The notes beneath the pieces were generated by a model that saw only the letters and a list, made by a program, of their open reading frames with translations, did no database searches and was not told the origin of the DNA. Positions 1 through 8,495 of a stretch of DNA of 64,000 nt are shown one piece after another. The DNA comes from JBBDIK01 sp964640385. Its GTDB lineage: Bacteria; Actinomycetota; UBA4738; JBBDHU01. The stretch's first letter is position 1. Every line of letters starts with the position of its first letter. The stretch spans positions 1 through 64,000 of the forward strand of contig CAZXFL010000004.1 in assembly GCA_964640385.1 (NCBI GenBank). The letters are read 5' to 3'. The position numbers and the translations under genes are program-made.

Positions 1-137
1 GTTCCAGAAGGTTCCCACATCCAGGCGAGCGTCGGAAAGCCGGCAGGTCGCCCCGCAGGCCGCATGAGGATCCCGCGAGGACGCCTGGACGCGACCAACC
101 CACAACGGAAACCCCTGAAACGCGCCCATCGAGTCGC

Positions 138-143
138 TAGCCT
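138..143 (+). promoter_or_regulatory. Candidate -10 box for the Ca-repeat/M23 gene
   Basis: TAGCCT lies 17 bases after a CTGAAA hexamer at 115-120 (a fair -35 match) and 10 bases before the GTG at 154. This favours a leaderless start at 154. Confidence 0.35.
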
Positions 144-153
144 GGGTGGTCCA

Positions 154-957
154 GTGCGGCGGATCTTCCCCCTCGTCATCGCATCCGCGCTCCTGGCGGC
201 CGCGACCATCCCGGCCACGCCGACCGGCGCCCAGGAGGCACCCGACCCTGCCCCGGCCCAGCTCGCGCCGAACGATTGCGGCCGGGTCGGAACCCAGGGG
301 CGCGATCACCTGATCGGCGGGCCCGGCAACAACGTGATCTGCGGGCTCGGCGGCAACGACACCATCGAGGGCGGCGGAGGCAACGACGTTCTGCGGGGCG
401 GCCCGGGCAAGGACGACATCCAGGGCGACGCCGGCAACGACGACATCAACGGCGGCATCGGGCAGGACACCTGCCGGCAGAACCTCGGCCACGGCAAGAT
501 CGGTTCCTGCGAATGGCCGAACCCGCTGCTCGCCTGCCCCCTCCCCCGCGGGACGATCACCGACAGCTTCGGCGACCCGCGGTCCGGCGGCCGCACCCAC
601 GAGGGCAACGACATCATCGACGACCGTGGCGCACCGATCCACGCGGCGATCGGCGGCAAGATGGAGAACGGGAACAACAGCCTCGGCGGCAAGACCGTCT
701 ACGTCACCAACGGCACCGGATGGATCTACAACGCGCACATGTCGCGGCACGCCCGTGAGAAGAACCGCGTCAAGGCCGGCGACGTGATCGGCTACGTCGG
801 CACCTCGGGGAACGCGCAGGGCGGCGTTCCGCATCTTCATTTCGAATGGCACCCCGACGGCAAAGATGCCGTCGACCCGTACGCGTATCTCAAGCAGGCC
901 TGCCGCGACGCGAACTTCCCGCAGGGGCCGGCCGAGGTGTTGGCGCCGGCGACCTAA
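154..957 (+). CDS. Secreted Ca-binding-repeat protein with M23 peptidase domain
   Basis: The reading frame is open from an ATG at 64, but a GTG at 154 starts a clean signal peptide (a VRR-type basic start, a hydrophobic run, then a cleavage region near GAQEA) and has a promoter-like box just upstream, so 154 is preferred. After the signal come about five glycine-aspartate RTX-like nonapeptides (GGNDTIEGG, GGNDVLRGG and similar), normally Ca-binding. The C-terminal half resembles an M23/LytM endopeptidase, with a THEGND segment and the HLHFEW motif (HxH) that hold zinc in this family. It probably cleaves peptidoglycan cross-links outside the cell, with the repeats as a Ca-dependent folding or anchoring module. 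A Cys-containing linker separates the halves. The family assignment is firm; the substrate is inferred. Confidence 0.85.
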   Translation: MRRIFPLVIASALLAAATIPATPTGAQEAPDPAPAQLAPNDCGRVGTQGRDHLIGGPGNNVICGLGGNDTIEGGGGNDVLRGGPGKDDIQGDAGNDDINGGIGQDTCRQNLGHGKIGSCEWPNPLLACPLPRGTITDSFGDPRSGGRTHEGNDIIDDRGAPIHAAIGGKMENGNNSLGGKTVYVTNGTGWIYNAHMSRHAREKNRVKAGDVIGYVGTSGNAQGGVPHLHFEWHPDGKDAVDPYAYLKQACRDANFPQGPAEVLAPAT

Positions 958-964
958 GAGCCTC

Positions 965-2551
965 CTACTCCGTCCCGTCGCGCCGGATGGCGCGGCCGTT
1001 CCGCGTCCCGTGGTCACCATCCCACGCGACCCGGCCGCCGACGATCACCACCTCGATGCCCTCGGCGTACACGTGCGGCTCCTCGAACGTCGCCAGATCG
1101 GCCACGCCGTCTGCGTCCAGCAGCACCAGATCCGCGATCGCACCCTCAGCCACCCGGCCCCGGTCCCCGAGGCGGAACCGTTCAGCCGGGAGCGACGTCA
1201 TCTTACGGATGCCGTCCTCCAGAGACAGCGCAGCCTCGTCCCGTACGTACCGCCCGAGGATCCGCGGGAACGTCCCGTAGTAGCGCGGATGAACGTTGAA
1301 TCGCCCGAGCGGTCCGTCGACCGACGACGCGGTGCCGTCCGAGCCGACCATCACGTCCGGCCGCGCGACGATCGCCCGCACGTCGTCCTCGTGCATCGCG
1401 TGGCCGATGCACCAGGTGATCGGATCCTCCAGGAGCAGCTCGCAGAACGCGTCGAACGGCTTGAGCCCCCAGTCGTCGGCGATGGCGGCTACGCTTCTGC
1501 CGGAGTGATCGGGCTGCGTATGCGCGACGACGACGATCCGGTCCCAGCCGACCCCGTCGACCGAGCTCTCCCAGCCCTCGTCGCCCTCCTCGACGGCGGC
1601 GCGTAGCCGCTCCGGATCGCGCTTGAGGGCCAGCTTGAGCCCCTCGACCGGCGCCCACGGCGGGAGCAGGGACGCCAGGATCGATTCCCAGCCCGTGTAG
1701 GGATACTGGTCGGTCGAGACGTCGGCGCCGCCGTCGCGCGCGGCGTCGATCCGCGCCAAGAGCTCCGCGGCGCGCCCCCACATCGGCTCGCCCTCGAGCT
1801 TCAGGTGGCTGATGTGCGACGGCACGCCGGCCCGCCGCCCGATATCGATGCACTCGTCCACGGCGGCGAACAGCGCCCGGTTCTCGCCGCGGATGTGGCT
1901 CGCATAGATGCCGCCGAACGGCTCGGTGACCCGTGCCAGCTCGACGACCTCGTCGGTCGTGGCCAGCACGTTGGGCTGGTACACCAGCCCCGTCGAAAGT
2001 CCCACCGCCCCGGCACGCATCCCCTCCTCGACCGATTCCGCCATCTCGTCCATCTGCTCGGCGGTTGGGGCCTCGGCAAGTCCCATCGCCGCCTTGCGCA
2101 GACCGCCGTGGCCGATTAGGGTCGCGACGTTGATCGCCGGACGCGCGTCGTCCACCGCCGCCAGGTACTCCTCGAACGTCGCCCACCGGAGCCCCGGGTC
2201 ATCCGCATCGACTCCGTGGTCGGAGGTCAGGTCCTTCGCGGCCGCGGGCGGCACCGCCGACCACCCGCAGTTGCCCACGATCGCGGTGGTCACCCCTTGG
2301 CGCAGGTATGAGTCCATCCACGGTTCGATGAACGGCGACAGATCCGAGTGCTGGTGCGGATCGATGAATCCCGGAGCCAAGACCCGTCCGGCCGCGTCGA
2401 TCCGCTTGGCAACGGCCGGCAGGCGCTCCCCGCCCGGCACGATGCGGTGGATGCGATCCCCGGCGACGATCACTGAGCCTTCGTAGGCGGGCGCGCCGGT
2501 CCCATCGACGATGCGCGCACCGGCGATGCACAGATCGGGAACCCTGCTCAT
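965..2551 (-). CDS. N-acyl-D-amino-acid deacylase (amidohydrolase family)
   Basis: The 528-residue protein matches D-aminoacylase-type amidohydrolases in length and order. It has an N-terminal beta-sandwich strand (IVDGTGAPAYEGSV), the HQHSDLSPF metal motif (HxH), later His residues in ASHIRGE and SHLKLEG, and the GSDGTASS segment carrying the catalytic or metal Asp near the C-terminus. Such enzymes remove N-acyl groups from D-amino acids in the cytoplasm. It is the last of four same-strand genes (HdeD-like, TetR, agmatine-deiminase-like, this one), but it also has its own promoter-like box 6 bases before the ATG. Related dihydroorotase or hydantoinase-like activities cannot be excluded. Confidence 0.85.
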   Translation of the reverse strand: MSRVPDLCIAGARIVDGTGAPAYEGSVIVAGDRIHRIVPGGERLPAVAKRIDAAGRVLAPGFIDPHQHSDLSPFIEPWMDSYLRQGVTTAIVGNCGWSAVPPAAAKDLTSDHGVDADDPGLRWATFEEYLAAVDDARPAINVATLIGHGGLRKAAMGLAEAPTAEQMDEMAESVEEGMRAGAVGLSTGLVYQPNVLATTDEVVELARVTEPFGGIYASHIRGENRALFAAVDECIDIGRRAGVPSHISHLKLEGEPMWGRAAELLARIDAARDGGADVSTDQYPYTGWESILASLLPPWAPVEGLKLALKRDPERLRAAVEEGDEGWESSVDGVGWDRIVVVAHTQPDHSGRSVAAIADDWGLKPFDAFCELLLEDPITWCIGHAMHEDDVRAIVARPDVMVGSDGTASSVDGPLGRFNVHPRYYGTFPRILGRYVRDEAALSLEDGIRKMTSLPAERFRLGDRGRVAEGAIADLVLLDADGVADLATFEEPHVYAEGIEVVIVGGRVAWDGDHGTRNGRAIRRDGTE

Positions 2552-2557
2552 CGAGCT

Positions 2558-2563
2558 ACGATA
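2558..2563 (-). promoter_or_regulatory. Candidate -10 box, leaderless deacylase
   Basis: On the minus strand TATCGT ends 6 bases before the ATG at 2551, and no Shine-Dalgarno sequence is present. Confidence 0.4.
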
Positions 2564-2603
2564 CCGACGGGACGCGTGTGGCGACCCGTGGCGCGACGAG
2601 AGG

Positions 2604-3743
2604 CTACGCGGGGACCGGCATCGTCACACAGTGGGGGCCACCGCCGGCCCAGCTCAGCGCGTTCGTCTGCACGCCGACCACCTCACGGCCCGGGAACGCA
2701 TCCCTGATGCGCCCCAACGCTTTCGAGTCCTGCTTCTTCAGGCCGCAGATCGGCGCGACGACCCCGCCGTCGGGCAGGTACCAGTTGACGTACGAGTGCG
2801 TGAGCTTGCGCGACCCGATCCCGTCGAACCGCGGCATCTGCGGGATCTTCACGATCTCCAAGCTCCGGCCCTGCGCGTCGGTCGCGGCTTGCAAGACAGC
2901 GAGGTTCGCGGCGGTCCGAGCGTCTTCCCGCCCGCCGGGATCCGTCAGCGCGACGACCTTCGCGGGTCCGGCGTACTGCGCCACGCCGTCGACGTGGCCG
3001 CCCGTGACCCAGTCGTCCAGCATCCCGAACGGCAGCCAGATGACCTTGGTGATCCCGAGTTCGGCGAGGAACATCGCCTCGTAGTCGCCCTTGGTCATGC
3101 TTGGGTTGCGGGCGAGGAGGCAGTCCTCGGTCGTAACGATCGTGTTCTCGCCGTCCCACTGGATCGCGCCGCCCTCGAGGATCGTGGGGTTCGCGCGGTG
3201 CGGGATGCCCAGCTCGTCGCACAGCAGCGGTGGCAGCGCGTCGTCCCTCGCGTAGTTCGGGAAGGTCTGGCCCCACCCGTCGAACGCGAAGTCGACCCCG
3301 GTCAGGATCCCGTCGTCCTCGGTGAAGATCGGGCCGTTGTCGCGGATCCAGCCATCGTCGATAGGGAGTTCGATGATGTCGATATCGACCGACCCGACCA
3401 TCCTGCGGACCTGGCGGCGGTCGCCCGGGTTCACCACGACGGTCACGGGCTCGAACCCGGCGATCTTCCGGATGACCTTCGCCAGCTCCAGCTGGCACTC
3501 CTCCAGGTGCCCGATGTACAAACCCTTGCGCCAGGGCCAGCTCACCAGGCAGCGGGCGTGCGGCTCGAACTCGGCCGGCGTCCGGATAACCGCGGGGAGC
3601 CGCGTGGCAGCCGTTCCCGTGCCGGATCCCGAGGCGGCCGGTGTCCCCGTCAGCGCCGAGGCCGCCTTCAGGACCAGCGGCGCAGCGGCCGTTGCTCCGG
3701 CAAGCGTCAGGAACGCGCGGCGGTCGAGCTTCGGTGCCTGCAC
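2604..3743 (-). CDS. Tat-exported agmatine deiminase / peptidyl-arginine deiminase family
   Basis: The GTG start at 3743 is preceded by a strong GGAGGAG ribosome site. The N-terminus DRRAFLTL followed by an Ala-rich hydrophobic run is a twin-arginine signal, so export is predicted. The mature part has the guanidino-hydrolase fold motifs: SWPWR, WIRDNGPIF, GGAIQWDG, GGHVDG and the C-terminal GGGPHC with the nucleophilic Cys. Family members convert agmatine to N-carbamoylputrescine plus ammonia, or deiminate protein arginine; the length of about 380 fits both. Agmatine deiminases are usually cytoplasmic, so export is unusual. It lies in a run of four same-strand genes behind a TetR regulator. 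Confidence 0.85.
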   Translation of the reverse strand: MQAPKLDRRAFLTLAGATAAAPLVLKAASALTGTPAASGSGTGTAATRLPAVIRTPAEFEPHARCLVSWPWRKGLYIGHLEECQLELAKVIRKIAGFEPVTVVVNPGDRRQVRRMVGSVDIDIIELPIDDGWIRDNGPIFTEDDGILTGVDFAFDGWGQTFPNYARDDALPPLLCDELGIPHRANPTILEGGAIQWDGENTIVTTEDCLLARNPSMTKGDYEAMFLAELGITKVIWLPFGMLDDWVTGGHVDGVAQYAGPAKVVALTDPGGREDARTAANLAVLQAATDAQGRSLEIVKIPQMPRFDGIGSRKLTHSYVNWYLPDGGVVAPICGLKKQDSKALGRIRDAFPGREVVGVQTNALSWAGGGPHCVTMPVPA

Positions 3744-3824
3744 GGGCCACTCCTCCGGTCCACGGCTGCCCTAAGTTCGAACGGTCATTCTAACTTTGCG
3801 CCCTGCGGATCCTTCTGTCAACCC

Positions 3825-4451
3825 TCATCGTCGCTTGCGGGCAGGGGGCTTGAACCCGAGTTCGCCGACCGCCTGGCGGGTCGCGGTCTGGAGCATCCAC
3901 GGTCGCCCCGTCCCCTGCGACCCGAGCACGACCGCCACCGCCATCCCGTCCAGCAGCGCCGTGAACCGATCGGCGAAGTCCTCGGCGTCCACCGACGCGG
4001 CGAAGACGCCACCCTCCTGTCCCTCCCGGACGATCCCCAGCAGCGCATAGAGCCACCGCTGGTCGAGCTCGCCGAGCTGCTTGGCGAGCTGTTCGTCACG
4101 AGCCGCCCTCGCCCAGACCTCGATCCACAGGACCCAGTCGGGGTCGCCCTTTCCGCGGGGGCTCGAGTGTTCGATGAGCCGGATCAGGCGCTCGACCGGG
4201 TCGGCTATCGTGGCGAGGTCCGTCGCGACCTCCTCGTAGAGCCCCTCTTCGCTCCGGCGGAGGGCCTCCAGCAGGAGCTCGTCCTTCGTGCCGAAGTAGT
4301 ACAGCACGTGTCCGGGGCTCATGCCGGCGCGCGCGGCGATGTCGGCGACCCGCGTCTCGGCCAGGCCGCGGTCGACGATGGCCGCGGCCGCGGCGTCGAG
4401 GATGCGCGCGCGGCGTTCCTGGTGCGACGCGCGGGGGCCGGTCGCGCTCAC
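3825..4451 (-). CDS. TetR-family transcriptional regulator
   Basis: The 208-residue protein has an N-terminal helix-turn-helix (ILDAAAAAIVDRGLAETRVADIAARAG, then HVLYYFGTKDELL) typical of TetR repressors, and a variable helical ligand-binding domain. The start is GTG at 4451, 10 bases after the upstream HdeD-like gene. The agmatine-deiminase-like and deacylase genes follow in the same direction, so it may control this small operon. The ligand is unknown. Confidence 0.88.
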   Translation of the reverse strand: MSATGPRASHQERRARILDAAAAAIVDRGLAETRVADIAARAGMSPGHVLYYFGTKDELLLEALRRSEEGLYEEVATDLATIADPVERLIRLIEHSSPRGKGDPDWVLWIEVWARAARDEQLAKQLGELDQRWLYALLGIVREGQEGGVFAASVDAEDFADRFTALLDGMAVAVVLGSQGTGRPWMLQTATRQAVGELGFKPPARKRR

Positions 4452-4461
4452 GACGAGCGGC

Positions 4462-5031
4462 TCAGGCGGCCTTCTCGACCTTGCGGATCTGGAACGCCGC
4501 TACGACCTCGATGAGTCCGAAGATCGCGATCCAGATGCCCAGGATCCACGCGAGCAGGCTGAGCGACATGTTCGGGTAGGCGACCACGACCAGGCCGGCG
4601 AGCGTCGACAGGATGCCGCCCGCGATCTTCCAGCCACGGCTCGGCATGTCGTGGCTCACCGTAACGACGAACTCGATGACGCCGGCGACGATCCAGAAGA
4701 TCCCGAGGATGAAGCCGAGCACCGCGACGGTGGTGAAGGTGTTCCGGATGCAGGCGATGCCGACGACGATCGCCAGCACCGACAGGAGCACGGTCAGCAC
4801 GCGCGAGCTCGAGTCCTTGTCGAACGCGAACGATCCGATCAGCCGGAAGATCCCGACGATCGCGAGCTGCAATCCGAACAGGAACGCGACGACCTGCACG
4901 GTCTCCTGGGGCCAGGCGATGATCAGGATGCCGAACGCGAGCGTCAGCAGTCCGAAGAAGAGCAGGAACCCCCACGCGCCTCCGACGCGTCCCAGCATCT
5001 CGTCGGGTGCGGTCTCCATCCGGTCAGCCAT
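4462..5031 (-). CDS. HdeD-family (DUF308) membrane protein
   Basis: The 189 residues contain about six hydrophobic segments arranged in repeated pairs, with the G-(I/V)-hydrophobic-(A/G)-W pattern of HdeD/DUF308 proteins. The best known member is an acid-resistance membrane protein of enterobacteria; the role here is unknown. A purine-rich GGGAGGGGGAGA precedes the ATG. It is the first gene of the minus-strand run leading to the TetR gene. Confidence 0.8.
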   Translation of the reverse strand: MADRMETAPDEMLGRVGGAWGFLLFFGLLTLAFGILIIAWPQETVQVVAFLFGLQLAIVGIFRLIGSFAFDKDSSSRVLTVLLSVLAIVVGIACIRNTFTTVAVLGFILGIFWIVAGVIEFVVTVSHDMPSRGWKIAGGILSTLAGLVVVAYPNMSLSLLAWILGIWIAIFGLIEVVAAFQIRKVEKAA

Positions 5032-5174
5032 GTCTCCCCCTCCCTTCGGTGGCCACCGCCCACGGTAGCCGGGAAGCCGGGAGAGTCAAGCGCGCTATGC
5101 CGATATCACCGCGCGGCCCGTGGACTCTGCCAGCGGTCCGCCGAGTCGGGCTATGTGACTCCCGGTCGCCAGGA

Positions 5175-5414
5175 TCAGCTCCACACTCCCATGACGGAGA
5201 TAACACCTAGGAATACGAGGATGATTGAGCCGACCATCAAGGTGGCATTCTGAAGCTTGTCTGATCTGCCAAGTTGACGCTCGTCCCGGATCCAGCGCTG
5301 CTCTAACCGACGACTCCCACGCACGATGGCTCCGCGGAGAAGAACCATGCCGCCACCCACCGCGATCAAGGCGATTCCTCTCAACACGTGCAGTCCCCCA
5401 TCGGCCATCGACAT
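5175..5414 (-). CDS. Small two-helix membrane protein, unknown function
   Basis: Start chosen at the Met whose ATG is at 5414; a longer frame to 5507 would add 31 Arg/Pro-rich residues of poor coding character. The 79-residue product has a hydrophobic segment near residues 8-23, a charged loop (RRLEQRWIRDERQ) and a second hydrophobic segment near 58-76. It is not recognised. It lies between ctaG and the HdeD-like gene, all on the minus strand. Confidence 0.55.
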   Translation of the reverse strand: MSMADGGLHVLRGIALIAVGGGMVLLRGAIVRGSRRLEQRWIRDERQLGRSDKLQNATLMVGSIILVFLGVISVMGVWS

Positions 5415-5487
5415 ATTGAAGACTACCGGTGCTCGCGGGGCACGTACCCGAGCCGCGCTGGTAGGTGCAGCCGGCGACCAGCAGGGC

Positions 5488-6261
5488 TCAGATGACTGCC
5501 TTCGCATCAGTGTCGTGGTGTTTCCACGCGACCGCCACGGCCAGGATCGCGACGGTCAGCAAGACGTTGCCGAGGAGCCACATCAGGACCGCGGCGGACT
5601 GCTGGTCGGCGAGCGCGCTCGAAGGATGCAGCGCCGCGTAGGTCGCAGCCAGCGGCGTGGTCGCCGAATAGATCGCCAGCGCGAGGAACGACATCGCGGG
5701 CATCGCCAGAAACAGCGACAGCATCCGCACCGGATAGCTGATGCGGTGCGGCGACGGGTCGCGCCCGACTATCGGCCACCAATAGACGAGCGCCGCCGTG
5801 ATCCAGACGATGTGCTCCGCGCCGTGCACGACCTCGCTGCGGAGCGCCTGGTCGAACACCGGAGTCACGTGCACGCCGAACGAGACCCCGACCAGCAACA
5901 CCCACCCGACCACCGGGTTCAACAGGAGCCGAGCGACCCGTGAGCGCAGCATCGGCACCAGCATCCGGGTTCGCACCGCCGGCGACGAAGCTCGCAACGC
6001 CAGCGTGATCGGCGCGCCAAGTGCCAACAGCGGAGGCGCGACCAGAACTAGCAGCAGGTGTTGGGCCATGTGCGCCAAGAACGTCTCCTCTGCCATCTCG
6101 TGCATCGGAGGCCCGAGCGCCACCACCAGCGTGCAAATCCCGGCGAAGAACCAGACCGCGGTCGTGCTCGGGAACGGGATCCCCGCAACTCGCACCCGCC
6201 GGAACGCCAGCCCGTACGCCGCCGCTGCGACCAGCAACGAGACCAGCGCCAGGACCTCCAT
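5488..6261 (-). CDS. ctaG: Cytochrome c oxidase assembly factor CtaG (caa3 type)
   Basis: The polytopic protein has about seven membrane segments and the family motifs PPMHEMAEETFLAHMAQHLLL, FDQALRS, HGAEHIVWI, W(P)IVGRDP and a C-terminal DQQ(S)A segment. CtaG proteins take part in copper delivery and assembly of heme-copper oxidases at the membrane. An upstream start at 6321 would overlap the promoter and start codon of the divergent ctaE, so the internal ATG at 6261 is chosen; about 257 residues. Its position head-to-head with the bcc-aa3 operon supports the role. Confidence 0.88.
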   Translation of the reverse strand: MEVLALVSLLVAAAAYGLAFRRVRVAGIPFPSTTAVWFFAGICTLVVALGPPMHEMAEETFLAHMAQHLLLVLVAPPLLALGAPITLALRASSPAVRTRMLVPMLRSRVARLLLNPVVGWVLLVGVSFGVHVTPVFDQALRSEVVHGAEHIVWITAALVYWWPIVGRDPSPHRISYPVRMLSLFLAMPAMSFLALAIYSATTPLAATYAALHPSSALADQQSAAVLMWLLGNVLLTVAILAVAVAWKHHDTDAKAVI

Positions 6262-6283
6262 CCGTCGCACGATACCCCGCTCG

Positions 6284-6312
6284 TTGACAGGGTTCCCGGC
6301 AGCCGATACAAA
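6284..6312 (+). promoter_or_regulatory. Promoter of the ctaE-qcrCAB-ctaCDF operon
   Basis: TTGACA at 6284-6289, a 17-base spacer, then TACAAA at 6307-6312, followed 7 bases later by the ctaE ATG. Transcription would begin at or next to the start codon, giving a leaderless mRNA. This is the best sigma-70-like promoter in the window. Confidence 0.6.
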
Positions 6313-6319
6313 GGGCCGC

Positions 6320-6892
6320 ATGGACGCCGCGGTCGCTCCCCAGCGTGAGCGGCCCCCCGTCCCCCTCCTCTTCGGAACGATCCTGTTCCTGGCATCCGAG
6401 CTGCTGTTCTTCGGCGGGCTCTTCGCGACCTATTTCACGCTGCGGGCGCAGAGCCACCCGTGGCCGCCGGCCGGTGCCGAACTGGACACCGCACTGTCTG
6501 CCGTCGCAACCTCCCTGCTGATCGCATCGAGCTTCACGTTCGCGTGGAGCATCGCGCAGGGGGCGAAGGGCCGTCGCAGCGCCATGGCGTGGGGCACCGT
6601 CCTCACGATGGTGTTGGGCGCGACCTTCGTCGGCATCCAGATCTACGACTGGACACACCTGGACTTCGCGCTCTCGAGCCACCCGTACGGCACGATGTAC
6701 TACGCCATGACCGGCTTTCACGCGCTGCACGTGATCGCCGGGCTCGCGCTGATGCTGGTCGTCCTCGGCCGGCTCGGACAGGGTGCCTATCGCGACCGTG
6801 TCGTCCACGGCCCCGACGCCGTCGCCTACTACTGGCACTTCGTCGACGTCGTCTGGATCGGGCTGTTCGCGACCTTGTTCCTGATCCGATGA
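6320..6892 (+). CDS. ctaE: Cytochrome c oxidase subunit III
   Basis: The 190-residue, five-helix form has the usual subunit III pattern: FLASELLFFGGLFATYF in the first helices, FTFAWSIAQGAKG, the TGFHALHVIAGL segment and the C-terminal AYYWHFVDVVWIGLFATLF. It is part of the aa3-type oxidase in the membrane. The ATG at 6320 lies at the predicted transcription start. Its TGA overlaps the qcrC ATG (ATGA), making it the first gene of a seven-gene respiratory operon. Confidence 0.95.
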   Translation: MDAAVAPQRERPPVPLLFGTILFLASELLFFGGLFATYFTLRAQSHPWPPAGAELDTALSAVATSLLIASSFTFAWSIAQGAKGRRSAMAWGTVLTMVLGATFVGIQIYDWTHLDFALSSHPYGTMYYAMTGFHALHVIAGLALMLVVLGRLGQGAYRDRVVHGPDAVAYYWHFVDVVWIGLFATLFLIR

Positions 6893-7662
6893 GTGCGCGC
6901 GCCGAAGCCCGCATCGTTTCGCGCCTGGTCCGCTGGGGCCTCCTGCTGGCGTTCGCCGTGCAGATCGGGAGCACGCTGCTCTCGTCCGAACCGACGCTCG
7001 CGCAGGCCTCCCAACTGGATCAAGGCCGCCAGCTCTACCAGGTGAACTGCTCCTCCTGTCACGGCATCGACGCGAGCGGCACCAAGAACGACGGCCCGAG
7101 TTTGCAGGGCGCCGGTCCGGCCGCGGTCGACTTCATGCTGACCAGCGGGCGGATGCCGCTCGGAGACCCGAACGACCAGCCGACCCGGCAGCCACCGAAG
7201 TTCTCTTCCGCCGAGATCGACGCGCTGGTCGCCTACGTCGGCAGCATTGCCCCCGACGGACCAGCGATCCCGGTCGTCGATGCGTCCGGCGGGGACCTGG
7301 CGAACGGTATGCAACTCTTCGTGAACACCTGCGCGTCGTGTCACGGAGCCAGCGCTACGGGTAACTCGGTCGGTGGCGGGCAGATCGCACCGTCGCTGTA
7401 CCCGCCGGGTCCGACCCAGATCGGCGAGGCGGTCCGCATCGGTCCCGGCGTGATGCCGAAGTTCGGGACGCAGACCCTGTCCGACGCCGACGTGAACTCG
7501 ATCGCGCGCTACCTGCTATCGCTGCGCAACAACGACACGGGCTCGTTCCGCGGCGGACTGCAGCTCGGACGTATCGGAGCGTTGGCCGAGGGGTTCATCG
7601 CGATCGTCTTCGGTCTCGGGCTGCTGGTGCTGGTCCTGCGACTGGCGGGGGCCAAATCGTGA
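6889..7662 (+). CDS. qcrC: Diheme cytochrome c subunit of the bcc complex
   Basis: The 257 residues contain an N-terminal signal or anchor helix (about residues 15-32), two CxxCH heme sites (CSSCH at 54-58 and CASCH at 148-152), probable Met ligands in the segments RMPLG and VMPKFG, and a C-terminal membrane helix (about 230-250). This is the actinobacterial QcrC layout, in which the cytochrome cc subunit replaces soluble cytochrome c and passes electrons directly to the CuA site of oxidase subunit II. It overlaps ctaE and qcrA by four bases each. Confidence 0.95.
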   Translation: MSARAEARIVSRLVRWGLLLAFAVQIGSTLLSSEPTLAQASQLDQGRQLYQVNCSSCHGIDASGTKNDGPSLQGAGPAAVDFMLTSGRMPLGDPNDQPTRQPPKFSSAEIDALVAYVGSIAPDGPAIPVVDASGGDLANGMQLFVNTCASCHGASATGNSVGGGQIAPSLYPPGPTQIGEAVRIGPGVMPKFGTQTLSDADVNSIARYLLSLRNNDTGSFRGGLQLGRIGALAEGFIAIVFGLGLLVLVLRLAGAKS

Positions 7663-8495
7663 AGCATCCGCATCGCGTCGTCGCGATCGCGTTCGTTGTG
7701 GCCATCATCGGCGCGCTAGGGTCGGCCGTCGTGTACTTCGCCGGCGGACAGCCGCAGCTCGAGGCAACGTTCCTGGCGCTCGCGCTCGGCGGGGTCGGCG
7801 CCGGCCTGATCATCTGGGCCAAAGAACTGATGGCGGGGATCAGGGACAGGACCGAGGACCGTGGACACGGACCCCTCGCCGAGGACGACACCGGAGCGGC
7901 AGCAGACACCATCCTCGAAGGCGTGCAGGACATCCGGCGGCGCAAGTTTCTCTCGCGGTTGCTCCTGGGCGCGGGTGCGGCACTCGGGTTGGCGGCCATC
8001 GTCCCGATCCGCTCGCTCGGGCGGGCGCCGGGCGACTCGCTGTTCGTCACGCCGTGGCGAAAGGGCATGCGCCTGGTCGACGAGGACGGCAACACCGTCA
8101 CGCGTGACACCGTCGAGGCGGGTTCGTTCACGACGGTCTTCCCTGAAGGTCACGTCGGCTCGGCCGATGGGCAGGCGGTCCTGATCAACGTCGGCTCGGT
8201 GAACCTGGAGCTGCCTCCCGACCGACTGGCCGGGGCACCCGAGGGTCTGGTCGTTTACTCGAAGGTCTGCACCCACGCCGGGTGCCCGATCGGGCTGTAC
8301 CTGGCCGCCGAACACGAACTCCGGTGCCCCTGCCACCAGTCGACCTTCGACGTCCTGGACGGCGCGACGCCGGTGTACGGACCTGCCCCGCGGCCGCTCC
8401 CCCAGCTCCTGATCGCGATCGCCGACGACCGCACCCTCGTGGCCCAGGGCGACTTCACCGGCCCGATCGGCCCGAGCTTCTGGGACCTACCGTGA
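7659..8495 (+). CDS. qcrA: Rieske iron-sulfur subunit of the bcc complex
   Basis: GTG start overlapping the qcrC stop (GTGA). The 278-residue protein has two N-terminal hydrophobic helices, a charged stretch, a further helix near residues 90-115 (RRKFLSRLLLG), then the Rieske domain with CTHAGC (C204, H206) and CPCHQSTFD (C223, H226), which hold the 2Fe-2S cluster. Extra N-terminal helices relative to mitochondrial Rieske proteins are usual in actinobacteria. It transfers electrons from menaquinol to the cytochrome c subunit. Confidence 0.95.
   Translation: MKHPHRVVAIAFVVAIIGALGSAVVYFAGGQPQLEATFLALALGGVGAGLIIWAKELMAGIRDRTEDRGHGPLAEDDTGAAADTILEGVQDIRRRKFLSRLLLGAGAALGLAAIVPIRSLGRAPGDSLFVTPWRKGMRLVDEDGNTVTRDTVEAGSFTTVFPEGHVGSADGQAVLINVGSVNLELPPDRLAGAPEGLVVYSKVCTHAGCPIGLYLAAEHELRCPCHQSTFDVLDGATPVYGPAPRPLPQLLIAIADDRTLVAQGDFTGPIGPSFWDLP

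Noticed and set aside
306..692. Open frames antiparallel or shifted to the Ca-repeat gene
   Set aside because: They mirror the GC-rich repeats, have Arg/Pro-rich composition and no ribosome site; high G+C gives long shadow frames throughout this window.
2511..4514. A 667-residue plus-strand frame
   Set aside because: It is antisense to the agmatine-deiminase and TetR genes and has no domain signal.
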